Below the pieces are notes generated by a model that worked only from the letters and a program-made list of their open reading frames with translations, made no database searches and had not been told where the DNA came from. A stretch of DNA of 64,000 nt. Origin: Belliella aquatica. GTDB lineage: Bacteria > Bacteroidota > Bacteroidia > Cytophagales > Cyclobacteriaceae. Below, in pieces: positions 9,384 through 19,020 of this stretch. The position numbers were made by a program, and so were the translations under genes. Position 1 is the stretch's first letter. The number at the start of each line of letters is the position of its first letter. The stretch spans positions 62,001-126,000 of the forward strand of contig NZ_BMFD01000008.1 in NCBI RefSeq assembly GCF_014637795.1, written 5' to 3'.

Positions 9384-10940
9384 TTAATTATTTGCACTGT
9401 TAGGAGACAAGTTTGGATTGTTGTCCAACTCACCTTGTGGTATTGGCATCCACTGATTCCCTGGAGTGAAAGTATTGAATTCTGAATCTCTGCTTCTTAA
9501 GAAAGCTAATTTCGCTGGATCTTCGAACCAACCCCATCTTACTAAATCATTGATTCTTTGTCCTTCGATAGCGAATTCTAAGAATCTTTCGTGGGCGATT
9601 TGATCTCTCATTTCAGCTTGAGACATTCCTGGTTTTACAGTCGCCAAATCTGGTAAATTAGCTCTGTTTCTTACTTGCTGAATGAAACCATAGGCCTCAG
9701 CAGTTCTACCCAATTCATTCAATGCCTCAGCATGAAGCATTAGAATATCTGCATATCTCAAGATACGATAGTTGATTCCAGATCTAAACTGATCTTCAAC
9801 TGAAGGCCCAAACCCATCATTGGTATATTTTCTTGGATAGATTTCGGTTGGAGAATAGGGCCATTGATCATTATATAATCTTGTGCTATTCTCTGTAGGT
9901 TCAAATGAAGCAATAGTTGCCAAAAGACGCGGATCTTTTCTACCATCAACTGTCAATTCTTTATGATAATCATCATACAAAGCCCTAGTTGGCAAGAAAT
10001 CATTGAAACCATAACCTCTAGCAGCATAGGTCACAGCTTGTGCCGATACTTGTGTCCAGTTGGCATTTGGATTACCTCCCCAATTCAAAATAGAACCACC
10101 AACTTCTGCTGGAGTAGCAAATTGAACTTCGAAAAGAGACTCCGCATTATTTTCTGTTCTTGGATCAAAATTATCTCTATAATTTTCCATCAATCTATAT
10201 GGCCCATGTTGACCACCCACAAGCTCAGCGAACTGAGTCGTAGCTTCTGCCCATCTTTTTCTGTAAACAAGTGCTTTACCAAGCATTCCTGTAGCAGCTC
10301 CGCTTGTAGCTCTACCAATATTTCCTCTGTCAGGACCTGTTACATTTTGATAGTTTGCAGGAAGATTTGCTTTAGCATTTGTGAAATCAGATATGATTTG
10401 CTCCCAAATAGCTTCTTCAGTGGCTGTCGCAGGGTAAAACTCTGATCTGTCAGCAGGAAGGGTTGTAATCAAAGGAACTTCTTTATAGAAATTCGCTAGG
10501 TTAAAATATGCTAAACCTCTTAAGAAATAAGCCTGACCTAGTACTCTTTTTTTCAAGTCTTGATCCATTTCTATATTTGGCACATTATCTAAAACTTGAT
10601 TTGCTCTCCAAACCATTTGGTAATGTGCTTCCCAAACCCATGCAACAGGTCCGGAAGTAGTAGGGATTGTAAAATTTGCAACTAGCATCAAATCAGGCCA
10701 AGGACTGTCACCTTGAATATCGTCGGCTCTTCCGTCCATCAAAGATGGAAACATTCTCATGTAGGTTCCATCAATCATTAGACTGTTATAAATTGAATTT
10801 ACTGCAGCAACAGCATCAGCTTCTGTTTGCCAGAAAGTACCTGTTGTAGCGATATTAGGGTTAGTTAGGTCCAAATTTGACTCGCAACCAGCAGTTGCTA
10901 ACATTGCTCCAGCCAAAAGAGAATATATATATTTTTTCAT
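9384..10940 (-). CDS. SusD-like glycan-binding outer-membrane lipoprotein
   Basis: Surface lipoprotein that caps its SusC partner and captures oligosaccharides. The lipobox ATAGC gives a lipidated Cys at residue 19. The N-terminal segment (NLDLTNPN, then WQTEADAVAAVNSIYNSL) and the TPR-like alpha-helical body (KKRVLGQAYFLRGLAYFNLAN) are typical, as are the C-terminal RxxDLVRWG-type motif (RINDLVRWGWF) and the ending WMPIPQGELDNNPNL. The length of 518 is normal. It follows SusC by 31 bp. The genes around it argue for arabinan or arabino-oligosaccharide as ligand; the sequence alone does not fix the ligand. Confidence 0.95.
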   Translation of the reverse strand: MKKYIYSLLAGAMLATAGCESNLDLTNPNIATTGTFWQTEADAVAAVNSIYNSLMIDGTYMRMFPSLMDGRADDIQGDSPWPDLMLVANFTIPTTSGPVAWVWEAHYQMVWRANQVLDNVPNIEMDQDLKKRVLGQAYFLRGLAYFNLANFYKEVPLITTLPADRSEFYPATATEEAIWEQIISDFTNAKANLPANYQNVTGPDRGNIGRATSGAATGMLGKALVYRKRWAEATTQFAELVGGQHGPYRLMENYRDNFDPRTENNAESLFEVQFATPAEVGGSILNWGGNPNANWTQVSAQAVTYAARGYGFNDFLPTRALYDDYHKELTVDGRKDPRLLATIASFEPTENSTRLYNDQWPYSPTEIYPRKYTNDGFGPSVEDQFRSGINYRILRYADILMLHAEALNELGRTAEAYGFIQQVRNRANLPDLATVKPGMSQAEMRDQIAHERFLEFAIEGQRINDLVRWGWFEDPAKLAFLRSRDSEFNTFTPGNQWMPIPQGELDNNPNLSPNSANN

Positions 10941-10971
10941 GATTAGATTATTTTGGTTGTATTACTTGCAA

Positions 10972-13900
10972 TTAGAAAGAAACTTGAAGACCGAGCATCA
11001 TTGTTCTTGGTCTTGGAAATGATCCAAAGTCAAATCCTGGGTTGAATACCCCCGAAGTAAAATCTGGGTTGTAACCTTTGTAAGCTTGGAAAGTAAATGG
11101 ATTCTGTACAGAAGCGTATACTCTAGCTGATTGGAATTTGGTCATAAACCCAGTGACTCTTGGGATTTTGTATCCAACAGATATTGTCTGTATTCTTAAG
11201 TGAGTTCCATCTTGCAACCAACCTTCTCTATTTGAATCTCTTTGGTTTTGGTTTGGATCACCTGCTACCAATCTAGGCCATACGTCACTTGGATTCTCTG
11301 GAGTCCATCTTTGTAATATATCTTCGTGACGGTTGGTGAAATCCTGCGTCAACATGATATCTCTATATTGTCTGCTGTTGATCAAATATCCACCTGCACC
11401 CGAAGCGAAGACTGTGAAATCAAAGTTTTTATAAGCCCCTGAGAAATTCAAACCATAATATATAGTTGGTAAAGCATTTCCAAGATTCACTCTATCTCCC
11501 GCAAAATCAATTACGCCATCTCCATTGATGTCCTCGAATTTTACATCACCGGGAGCTGTACCTGCATTTTGGAATGCATGATTATCGATTTCTTCTTGTG
11601 TTTGGAAAATCCCAATCGCTTTGTGTCCAAAATGATGTCCGATAGGTAATCCGACAATCGTTCTAGCGCCTGCACCAAAAATTGGCTGGTTATCTCCACC
11701 TAAGGCAAGGACTTCATTTTGAAGGGTTGTGGCATTTGCTGAAAGATCAAAAGTGAAATCACCAGTCATTTTTCTATATGTTAACTGGAATTCAAATCCT
11801 TGATTTCTCAAGCTACCAGCATTCACAACTGGACTACCTGCTGCACCTGTAGACGCAGGAATTGGAACAGACACCAAAATATCTGTCGTTTTACTGTTAT
11901 AGTATTCTGCAGAAAACTCGATTTTCCCATCAAACAAGGCTCCATCAAATCCAATATTTGAAGTTGTTCTTGTTTCCCATCTGATATTAGGATCTACTTG
12001 TTGCGTTTGAATCGAACCTCTTACTACATCACCCCCAAAGTTGTAAAGTACATTCGGATTGATTGTAGCAAAGTATAAATAGTCACCAATATTTGCATTA
12101 CCCAATTGACCATAACTTGCTCTCATCTTCAAATCAGAAATGAAAGAAGGAAGTGTAATAAATGATTCATTGTGAATATTCCAACCTAATGCTACAGAAG
12201 GGAAGTTACCAAATCTATTGGTTGGAGAGAATTTAGATGAACCATCTCTCCTCAATGTAGCTGTTAACAAATACCTGTCATCATAGTTGTAGTTCACTCG
12301 ACCAAGAAATGAAGCTATAGCACTCCTAAATTCGTTTCCAGAAGCTTGCTTATTCACCCCGTTATCTAATACAGGAAAGTTAACATCAATATCTTCTGAG
12401 TATCCATTTCTGTTGATTACGCCTGTTTCTTGGTACATTTGACCAGCTAGAACATCTAGACTATGCTTGCCGAAAGTGCCTTTATAGTTGATGGTATTCT
12501 CTATCAAACCTGTGGATAAAATTCTGTGTCCATCATCCATTCTAGAAGTTCCATCATTGAAGAAAAAGCCTAATCTAAATGCTGGAAGGTATGCAAGATC
12601 TCTTGCATTTGTTCTGTCATAGTTTAAGTTTAGCTTATATGACAATTTGTGGTTTTCCTGATCGATCAGTTGATATTCTCCAAAAGCAGTAGCAAACGTT
12701 CTATCAACAGTGGTATTAGCAGTAAACAAATTATTGACACCAATCACATTGAGTGAAATGGCTCTTTGAAGATCTGCTTCTGTACCGCCATAACCTCCGA
12801 GATTATTTGGATCAAAAATCGGCATCGTTGGGATCGCTTGTACCAAATCTGCCACTAACGGCGGCCTGTTACCAGCAAGTACATCTGGACGATAAGTCAG
12901 AGCATCTTCGTAAGAATGTGTATAATACAATGAAGTCCCAACTTTCAATCTTCCTTTCTCCGAAAGTGTATTCATTCTCATGGAATATCTTTCGTAGTTT
13001 GGTCCATTTCCCACAAGTGTTCCTGTGTTTTCAAAATAATCTACAGATGCATTATACTGTGTGTATTCACCACCACCAGAGAAATTCAAATTATGATTTT
13101 GTCTAAAACCATTTTTCAGACCTTCTTTTTGCCAATCTGTATCAATATCAGTGATATATCTTGGGTTGTTTGGATCATTAGCTGGAACCAAAGGCTGATT
13201 GCCATTTCTCTGAACTTCGTTGATGATCATTTGATAATCTTCTCTTCCCAATACAGGAATTCTCTGCCATACCTGATCTACCCCTACATAAGTATTGTAT
13301 TCCACCTTCAAAGGAGAATTTTTCTTCCCTTGTTTTGTTGTGATGATTACCACGCCATTTGCAGCTCTTGAACCATAAATCGCGCCTGCAGAAGCATCTT
13401 TCAACACCTGCATAGTCTCAATATCATTTGGGTTGAAATCTCTAGGTGTAGTACCTACAGGAACTCCATCAATCACATAAAGTGGCTGACCATTTCCAAA
13501 AGTAGAAATACCTCTGATTCTCACACTTGGAAAAGCTCCAGGTTGACCATCTGATGTCACCTGAACACCTGAAACCCTACCTTGAAGCATTTGAGCAACA
13601 TCATTGGTAGAGAATTTCTTGATTTCGTCAGTATTGACTACAGATATTGCACCTGTAATATCAGATTTCTTTTGTGTCCCATACCCTACTACAATCACTT
13701 CATCCAGATTGCTAATATCTTCTTGCAGTGTAATATTAAGTACAGATTGATTTCCTACAGTCACTTCTTGTGTAGTATATCCAACAAAAGAAAATACTAA
13801 AACTGAAGTTCCATCAGGAACAGAAATAGAAAAGGAACCATCAAGATCAGTGGCTACACCTCTTGTAGTTCCTTTTACCAAAACGGTTACACCAGGAATC

Positions 13901-14073
13901 GGCAATTGATCTGAAGCAGATTTCACAACACCTCTTACCGTAATGTCTTCGGCTGCCATGTCGAGTCCTCCATGAATGCCTTCACTAGCTATAGCATTAC
14001 TAAAATTAAATGTATAATTTACACCTAAAAAAAGTAGCATGGCTATCTTTAATCGTAAACACTTTAAGTTCAT
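10972..14073 (-). CDS. SusC-like TonB-dependent outer-membrane transporter
   Basis: Energy-dependent oligosaccharide importer, 1033 residues. After a signal peptide (to about residue 30) comes a carboxypeptidase-D-regulatory-like beta-sandwich (about 44-118, starting ITVRGVVKSA). Then come the TonB-box/plug start LDEVIVVGYGTQKK (123-136), a plug with the SusC hallmark VLKDASAGAIYGSRAANGV, and a 22-strand barrel ending in a C-terminal aromatic (LGLQVSF). It is the first gene of the minus-strand arabinan operon. Its roughly 200-base leader carries a candidate AraR operator just downstream of a candidate -7 element. Confidence 0.96.
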   Translation of the reverse strand: MNLKCLRLKIAMLLFLGVNYTFNFSNAIASEGIHGGLDMAAEDITVRGVVKSASDQLPIPGVTVLVKGTTRGVATDLDGSFSISVPDGTSVLVFSFVGYTTQEVTVGNQSVLNITLQEDISNLDEVIVVGYGTQKKSDITGAISVVNTDEIKKFSTNDVAQMLQGRVSGVQVTSDGQPGAFPSVRIRGISTFGNGQPLYVIDGVPVGTTPRDFNPNDIETMQVLKDASAGAIYGSRAANGVVIITTKQGKKNSPLKVEYNTYVGVDQVWQRIPVLGREDYQMIINEVQRNGNQPLVPANDPNNPRYITDIDTDWQKEGLKNGFRQNHNLNFSGGGEYTQYNASVDYFENTGTLVGNGPNYERYSMRMNTLSEKGRLKVGTSLYYTHSYEDALTYRPDVLAGNRPPLVADLVQAIPTMPIFDPNNLGGYGGTEADLQRAISLNVIGVNNLFTANTTVDRTFATAFGEYQLIDQENHKLSYKLNLNYDRTNARDLAYLPAFRLGFFFNDGTSRMDDGHRILSTGLIENTINYKGTFGKHSLDVLAGQMYQETGVINRNGYSEDIDVNFPVLDNGVNKQASGNEFRSAIASFLGRVNYNYDDRYLLTATLRRDGSSKFSPTNRFGNFPSVALGWNIHNESFITLPSFISDLKMRASYGQLGNANIGDYLYFATINPNVLYNFGGDVVRGSIQTQQVDPNIRWETRTTSNIGFDGALFDGKIEFSAEYYNSKTTDILVSVPIPASTGAAGSPVVNAGSLRNQGFEFQLTYRKMTGDFTFDLSANATTLQNEVLALGGDNQPIFGAGARTIVGLPIGHHFGHKAIGIFQTQEEIDNHAFQNAGTAPGDVKFEDINGDGVIDFAGDRVNLGNALPTIYYGLNFSGAYKNFDFTVFASGAGGYLINSRQYRDIMLTQDFTNRHEDILQRWTPENPSDVWPRLVAGDPNQNQRDSNREGWLQDGTHLRIQTISVGYKIPRVTGFMTKFQSARVYASVQNPFTFQAYKGYNPDFTSGVFNPGFDFGSFPRPRTMMLGLQVSF

Positions 14074-14244
14074 AAATTTTAGGGTTTATTGAATTTGGAA
14101 TATTTTTTCTTATTCTAAATAGTTTAAAGTACAATTTTAAAATATTTAAACAATTGATTTTCTATCATTTAAATATTCACCAAGCCATACTTATCGCTAT
14201 CATGAACGAATATTAGAGAATAAAATTTAAAGTCACAAATATTA

Positions 14245-14260
14245 ATTGTCTTTTTTACAC
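14245..14260 (-). promoter_or_regulatory. candidate AraR operator at susC promoter
   Basis: The minus strand reads GTGTAAAAAAGACAAT, an ungapped 13/16 match to GTGTAAATATGACACT in front of the symporter gene. It lies just downstream of the candidate susC -7 element, about +12 to +27, where a repressor would block transcription. Confidence 0.4.
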
Positions 14261-14277
14261 TATTAAAAAAATTTTAT

Positions 14278-14285
14278 CAAAATTA
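14278..14285 (-). promoter_or_regulatory. candidate susC -7 element
   Basis: The minus strand reads TAATTTTG, matching the Bacteroidota -7 consensus TAnnTTTG. No good TTTG is seen 19 bases upstream, as is common for regulated promoters. The leader to the susC start would be about 200 bases. Confidence 0.3.
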
Positions 14286-14439
14286 CAGTTCAATCCGCTT
14301 AGAATTTGAGTTCATAAAATGGCTGCAAGTCAAAATAAAAATATTGCATCTATCAATATTAATTGTTATTAGCTCACCCAACTTTGAAAAAAGTGTAGTT
14401 TAATGAAATTGATTAGCTGCAATGACATCAGCATTTAAA

Positions 14440-14455
14440 TACATTACTCAATGTA
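14440..14455. promoter_or_regulatory. perfect hyphenated palindrome upstream of araR
   Basis: TACATT (14440-14445) and AATGTA (14450-14455) are exact inverted repeats around ACTC. The size and symmetry fit a dimeric regulator site in the divergent promoter region. Which protein binds is unknown. Confidence 0.4.
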
Positions 14456-14497
14456 ATATGGATAAAAGTCTTCAGTCAACTACGCAGCGGCGCGCAA

Positions 14498-14512
14498 GTG
14501 TAAACAGACAAT
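14498..14512 (+). promoter_or_regulatory. candidate AraR operator, second copy
   Basis: GTGTAAACAGACAAT is the same motif as at 14245-14260 with one base deleted in the centre. It lies about 250 bp upstream of araR and 425 bp upstream of susC, so it might be an auxiliary site for looping. Confidence 0.35.
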
Positions 14513-14759
14513 AGCTGATTGAAATAAACTTCATACAATATTGCCAAAGGCTACTGATGTAAAAACCGATAAATATAAATTCTTTTAAGATTACTAGTTT
14601 TTTCATCAAATAAGAAAAAGACAAATTTATGATAAATCAGTCTAGCAGCTTCCTGTTTATTTATGGAAGAGAAATATTAAGTGTCAGTATTGGATTTATA
14701 TGTAGAAAATAACTAACTTTCAAAATAAATCAAGCCTAAACCCATAACATAAACCAAAT

Positions 14760-15470
14760 ATGAAGTATTCAAATCAAACCAGGCTACTGGTGGCCGTGGA
14801 TTGTATAATTTTTGGCTTCGACGGTGTCGATTACAAGTTACTACTGATTCAGAGGGGATTTGCTCCAGAAAGAGAGAAATGGAGTCTTATGGGTGGATTC
14901 GTGCAAACTGACGAATCATTAGATGAAGCCGCAGAGCGTATTTTGAAGCAACTTACTGGCTTACACGATGTTTATATGGAAGAAATGCAGGCATTTAGTC
15001 AACCTGACAGAGATCCCATCGAAAGAGTCATCGCAGTGGCTTATGTGGCATTGATAGATATAGAAAAATATCAGGCACAAATTAATGATGATTTTCATGC
15101 CAGATGGTACTCTATCAAAGAGCTTCCAAATCTGATTTTTGATCACAAAAACATGGTGGAAATAGCACTTACAAAGTTGAGATACAAAGCTGCTTTTCAC
15201 CCTATTCTATTTGAATTGTTACCTGAAAAATTCACACTGCCTCAACTTCAGGCGATGTATGAAGGATTATATGACACAAAAATCGATAAAAGAAATTTCA
15301 CTAGAAAAGTATTGTCAACCAAACTATTGAAAAAAGAAACTGATAAAGATAAATCAAGCTCAAAAAAGGGAGCATTCTATTATTCTTTAGACGAGGAGCA
15401 TTACAAGGAGAACTTCACTAATATCCATAATTTCATTCCCAGAAATGAAATCCCTGGCGGTCTAGATTAA
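14760..15470 (+). CDS. araR: NUDIX-type AraR-like transcriptional regulator
   Basis: The protein has an N-terminal NUDIX-fold sensor (about residues 8-140) and a C-terminal winged-helix DNA-binding domain (about 150-230, FTLPQLQAMYEGLYDTKIDKRNFTR region). This is the architecture of the Bacteroides L-arabinose regulator BtAraR. The NUDIX box at residues 46-68 keeps the first Gly and Glu but has RILKQLTGL in place of REUxEExGU, so the catalytic glutamates are lost and the domain should bind a ligand rather than hydrolyse one. In Bacteroides the effector is L-arabinose; here that is inferred from the symporter and isomerase downstream and the divergent SusCD operon. It begins the plus-strand set. 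Confidence 0.88.
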   Translation: MKYSNQTRLLVAVDCIIFGFDGVDYKLLLIQRGFAPEREKWSLMGGFVQTDESLDEAAERILKQLTGLHDVYMEEMQAFSQPDRDPIERVIAVAYVALIDIEKYQAQINDDFHARWYSIKELPNLIFDHKNMVEIALTKLRYKAAFHPILFELLPEKFTLPQLQAMYEGLYDTKIDKRNFTRKVLSTKLLKKETDKDKSSSKKGAFYYSLDEEHYKENFTNIHNFIPRNEIPGGLD

Positions 15471-15506
15471 ATTTCCCTCCTCATATTTTTTTTATTCAAA
15501 TTTTAG

Positions 15507-15522
15507 GTGTAAATATGACACT
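15507..15522 (+). promoter_or_regulatory. candidate AraR operator before the symporter
   Basis: GTGTAAATATGACACT contains the inverted repeat GTGT/ACAC with a 7-base centre and aligns without gaps to the susC-side site. It is 70-85 bp upstream of the symporter ATG and 36 bp after the araR stop, so the symporter and isomerase probably have their own regulated promoter. Confidence 0.45.
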
Positions 15523-15590
15523 TAATTGCTTTATATGGCAATTCATGTTGTTCAATTAACATTTTAAACCCTCTAAAACTCAGTTTCTAT

Positions 15591-17465
15591 ATGAATGCTG
15601 GATTCTCTACTTTAGATTACATTGTTTTTTCAGCCTACGCGGTCATCATCGTTGCTGTAGGTCTTTGGGTCTCACGATCCAAAACAGGTGTCCAAAAGAC
15701 AGCACAAGAATATTTTTTGGCGGATAAATCACTCACTTGGTGGGCCGTTGGTGCATCTTTGATCGCAGCCAATATTTCAGCTGAGCACTTCATAGGAACT
15801 TCAGGCTCTGGATTTGCAATCGGATTGGGTATAGCAGCTTATGAATGGATCGCAGCGATCACCTTAATCATTGTAGCCAAGTACTTCTTGCCCGTATTTC
15901 TTAAAAATGGCATTTATACCATGCCTCAGTTTTTGGAATCCCGATTTGATAAAAGGGTCAGTACAGCATTTGCTGTATTTTGGCTTTTAGTCTATGTATT
16001 TGTAAATCTTACCTCTGTAAGTTATTTGGGCGCACTTGCCATGGAAAAAATCATGGGTGTTCCTTTACAATATGGAATCATTGGACTTTTGGTATTTTCG
16101 GGAGTCTACTCTATTTATGGAGGACTCGAAGCTGTCGCTTGGACAGATGTAGTGCAGGTAATTGTGTTAATTGCAGGTGGTTTGGTAACCACATTCTTGG
16201 CACTAGAGGCAGTTGGAGATGGCGCAGGTGTATTTGCTGGTATGGCAAACCTGTATGAAGCAGCTAGAGAACATTTTGTAATGGTAGTTCCCAAAGGAGA
16301 AATCATGATCCCTGATGGTGTCGGTGGATTGAAAGACGCTTATCAAGATTTACCGGGAGTAGCTGTAGTCCTAGGCGCCATGTGGCTGACCAACATTGGC
16401 TATTGGGGATTCAATCAATATATCATTCAAAAAGGCCTTGCTGCAAAAAGTATAGAAGATGCGAAGAGAGGATTGATCTTCGCAGGTTACCTAAAAATTC
16501 TTATTCCATTATTAGTGGTAATTCCAGGTATTGCGGCTTGGGTATTGATCAATAAATCAACTCCGGAAGAATTGTCAGTGATGTTGAATGTTCCATTTGA
16601 CCAAATTGGAACAATTGACAAATCAGATGAAGCATACCCTTGGCTTTTGAAAAACTTTGTTCCTGCTGGAATAAGAGGATTGGCATTTGCGGCGCTAGCA
16701 GCAGCGATTGTTTCATCCCTTGCATCGATGATCAATAGTACTTCGACCATTTTCACTATGGACATCTACAAAGTATACTTCCAACCTGAAGCTACCAATA
16801 ATCAGTTGGTGAGATCAGGTAGGTTAGTCGCTATTGTATCACTTTTCATTGCTATGCTTGTCGCTCCACAGTTAGCATCTCTAGATCAAGTTTTCCAATA
16901 TATTCAAGAATATACAGGATACATTTATCCTGGGGTCGTTGCCGTATTCTGCATGGGTTTGTTTTGGAGACAAATCACAGGGAATGCTGCGCTTTGGACA
17001 GCTATTGCTACAATTCCAGTAGGTATTGTATTTAAAGTATTGTATCCCGAAATGCCTTTCTTATTGAGAATGGGATATGTATTTATCATCCTATTGCTTA
17101 TTGCCTCGGTTATAAGTTTCACGGAAAAGAAAACACACGTCAATCCGGCGTTCAAAGAAAAGGGAATTGGTAGTAAGTCCTTGACTGCTTCTTACATCTT
17201 CTTTGCATTAGGATTAATTTCTACTATCCTCGGCATTCTTTTCCTTAATGACTTCGAATCAATCGGATTTGAGTCCATATTTATGATGGCCTCTTTATTT
17301 ATGATGCTAGGAGTAATTTTATTCACAAATGTCAAAATGAAAACTGCAGATCCAAAATCTTTAACTGTAGACCCTGTACTCTTCAATACTGCCACACCAT
17401 TCAATATTGGTGCTGCCGGAATCATATTGATTGTGGGTCTTCTTTATTATTTCTTTTGGATGTAA
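15591..17465 (+). CDS. araT: sodium:sugar symporter (SSS family), likely L-arabinose importer
   Basis: Inner-membrane sodium/solute symporter, 624 residues, with about 14 hydrophobic helices. TM1 begins at LDYIVFSAYAVIIVAVG. The region around EYFLADKSLTWWAVGASLIA and ISAEHFIGTSGSGFAIG is the SSS sodium-site signature, and LAFAALAAAIVSSLASMINS is the conserved TM8/9 region. The last helix ends at the C-terminus (LLYYFFW). It lies 30 bp before araA and 120 bp after araR, the same order as in the Bacteroides arabinose locus. The substrate is inferred from that context; the gene name follows usage for those homologues. Confidence 0.88.
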   Translation: MNAGFSTLDYIVFSAYAVIIVAVGLWVSRSKTGVQKTAQEYFLADKSLTWWAVGASLIAANISAEHFIGTSGSGFAIGLGIAAYEWIAAITLIIVAKYFLPVFLKNGIYTMPQFLESRFDKRVSTAFAVFWLLVYVFVNLTSVSYLGALAMEKIMGVPLQYGIIGLLVFSGVYSIYGGLEAVAWTDVVQVIVLIAGGLVTTFLALEAVGDGAGVFAGMANLYEAAREHFVMVVPKGEIMIPDGVGGLKDAYQDLPGVAVVLGAMWLTNIGYWGFNQYIIQKGLAAKSIEDAKRGLIFAGYLKILIPLLVVIPGIAAWVLINKSTPEELSVMLNVPFDQIGTIDKSDEAYPWLLKNFVPAGIRGLAFAALAAAIVSSLASMINSTSTIFTMDIYKVYFQPEATNNQLVRSGRLVAIVSLFIAMLVAPQLASLDQVFQYIQEYTGYIYPGVVAVFCMGLFWRQITGNAALWTAIATIPVGIVFKVLYPEMPFLLRMGYVFIILLLIASVISFTEKKTHVNPAFKEKGIGSKSLTASYIFFALGLISTILGILFLNDFESIGFESIFMMASLFMMLGVILFTNVKMKTADPKSLTVDPVLFNTATPFNIGAAGIILIVGLLYYFFWM

Positions 17466-17495
17466 TCAAAATCAAACCTTATAAACGAAAAACTC

Positions 17496-18995
17496 ATGAA
17501 TAATCTCAAACAAAACGAAGTATGGTTTCTCACAGGAAGCCAGCACTTATATGGAGAAGAAACCCTTCGTCAAGTTGCGGAGCATTCTCAAGTCATAGCC
17601 AAAGAGCTAAATGAATCTGAAGGAATCAGCGTAAGTATCATTTACAAACCAACTGTAAAAACTACAGAAGAAATCTATGCGGTCTGCCAAGAGGCAAACC
17701 AAAATAAAAACTGTATTGGTGTCATTGCATGGATGCATACTTTTTCTCCTGCCAAAATGTGGATTGGAGGATTGAAAATTCTTCAAAAACCAATGCTTCA
17801 CCTGCACACTCAGTTCAATCGAGATATTCCTTGGGCTACCATTGATATGGATTTTATGAATCTCAATCAAAGTGCCCACGGAGATAGAGAATTTGGGTTC
17901 ATGGTTTCGAGAATGAAGATCGAAAGAAAAGTAGTTGTCGGCCATTGGCAAGATCCGAATGTAAAGTCACAAATTGACACTTGGGCAAGAGCAGCTTCAG
18001 GATGGCATGATTGGCAGGGAGCAAAATTCGCAAGATTTGGAGACAACATGCGTAATGTAGCCGTTACAGAAGGTGACAAAGTAGAAGCTGAATTACAATT
18101 TGGGTTTGCTGTTAACACATTTGCCGTAGGCGACTTAGTCCAACTCATCAATGCTGCTTCTGAGTCTGAAATCAAGGCACTTGTAGAAGAATATGAAGCA
18201 ACTTATACCATGGCAGACAATTTAAAAGCCAATGGGGCAAAGAGATCCTCTTTGATCGATGCTGCGCAAATCGAAATAGGAATGCGTAAATTTTTGAAAG
18301 AAGGAGGATTCAAAGGCTTCACCAATACCTTTGAAGATCTTCATGGTATGAAGCAATTGCCAGGAATCGCAACGCAGCGATTGATGGCCGAAGGCTATGG
18401 CTATGCAGGTGAAGGTGATTGGAAAACAGCTGCCTTGGTAAGAGCAATGAAAGTGATGGGAACAGGACTTGAAGGAGGTAATGCATTTATGGAAGACTAC
18501 ACTTACCATTTTGATCCGAGCAACTGCATGGTACTTGGAGCACACATGCTAGAAGTTGATCCAGTTTTGGCCAATGGAAAACCTACTTGTGAAGTTCATC
18601 CTCTTGGAATTGGCGGAAAAGAAGATCCTGTAAGATTAGTCTTCAATGGAAAAGCAGGTGCATCTCTCAATGCTTCACTTGTAGATATGGGAAATAGATT
18701 CAGACTTGTCGTGAATGAAGTCGATGCAGTAGAAGTGCCTCATGCACTTCCAAAACTTCCTGTGGCAAGAGTAATGTGGAAACCGCTTCCTGACATGAAT
18801 ACAGGTTGTGCAGGTTGGATTTATGCCGGCGGTGCCCACCACACATGTTTTAGCCAAAGTTTGACAGCGGAGCACCTAACAGATTTTGCGAAAATCGCAG
18901 GCTTGGAAAATATCATAATTGACAAAGAAGCAAACCTTCGACAACTTCAAAACGAAATCAAATGGAGTGACGCTTTCTACCGATTAGGGTTTTAA
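17496..18995 (+). CDS. araA: L-arabinose isomerase
   Basis: Cytoplasmic Mn-dependent isomerase converting L-arabinose to L-ribulose. The 499-residue product aligns in numbering with the E. coli enzyme: E306 in YAGEGDW, E333 in [11 protein letters not shown]350 in [10 protein letters not shown], and the histidine pair at 448-449 in GGAHHTC. The N-terminus [16 protein letters not shown] is the family signature. All active-site and metal residues are present. It ends the plus-strand arabinose unit and is followed by a strong terminator. Confidence 0.98.
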   Translation: MNNLKQNEVWFLTGSQHLYGEETLRQVAEHSQVIAKELNESEGISVSIIYKPTVKTTEEIYAVCQEANQNKNCIGVIAWMHTFSPAKMWIGGLKILQKPMLHLHTQFNRDIPWATIDMDFMNLNQSAHGDREFGFMVSRMKIERKVVVGHWQDPNVKSQIDTWARAASGWHDWQGAKFARFGDNMRNVAVTEGDKVEAELQFGFAVNTFAVGDLVQLINAASESEIKALVEEYEATYTMADNLKANGAKRSSLIDAAQIEIGMRKFLKEGGFKGFTNTFEDLHGMKQLPGIATQRLMAEGYGYAGEGDWKTAALVRAMKVMGTGLEGGNAFMEDYTYHFDPSNCMVLGAHMLEVDPVLANGKPTCEVHPLGIGGKEDPVRLVFNGKAGASLNASLVDMGNRFRLVVNEVDAVEVPHALPKLPVARVMWKPLPDMNTGCAGWIYAGGAHHTCFSQSLTAEHLTDFAKIAGLENIIIDKEANLRQLQNEIKWSDAFYRLGF

Positions 18996-19020
18996 ATTCA
19001 TGAATCTTAATTAACTTAAA

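Larger units (their letters stand above)
14074..14759. other. divergent regulatory region, susC / araR
   Basis: This 686-bp AT-rich gap between divergent genes has no credible coding sequence. It contains a -7-type element for susC (14278-14285), two related GTGTAAA...GACAAT sites (14245-14260 minus strand, 14498-14512 plus strand), a perfect TACATT-ACTC-AATGTA palindrome (14440-14455) and an 11-mer ATTAAGTGTCA (14676-14686). That 11-mer recurs inverted at 15516-15526 before the symporter. A near-match TAACTTTC (14713-14720) could be the araR -7 element. Confidence 0.6.

Noticed and set aside
9963-10445. Plus-strand 160-codon open frame opposite susD
   Set aside because: It lies wholly antisense to a clear SusD gene, has low-complexity Ile/Ser/Cys composition and no family resemblance.
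14423-14515. 30-codon ATG frame in the divergent arabinose region
   Set aside because: It has no resemblance to known peptides, overlaps the palindrome and operator candidates, and lacks a clear start context.
17607-18545. Minus-strand open frames opposite araA
   Set aside because: They are antisense shadows of a full-length isomerase with all active-site residues.
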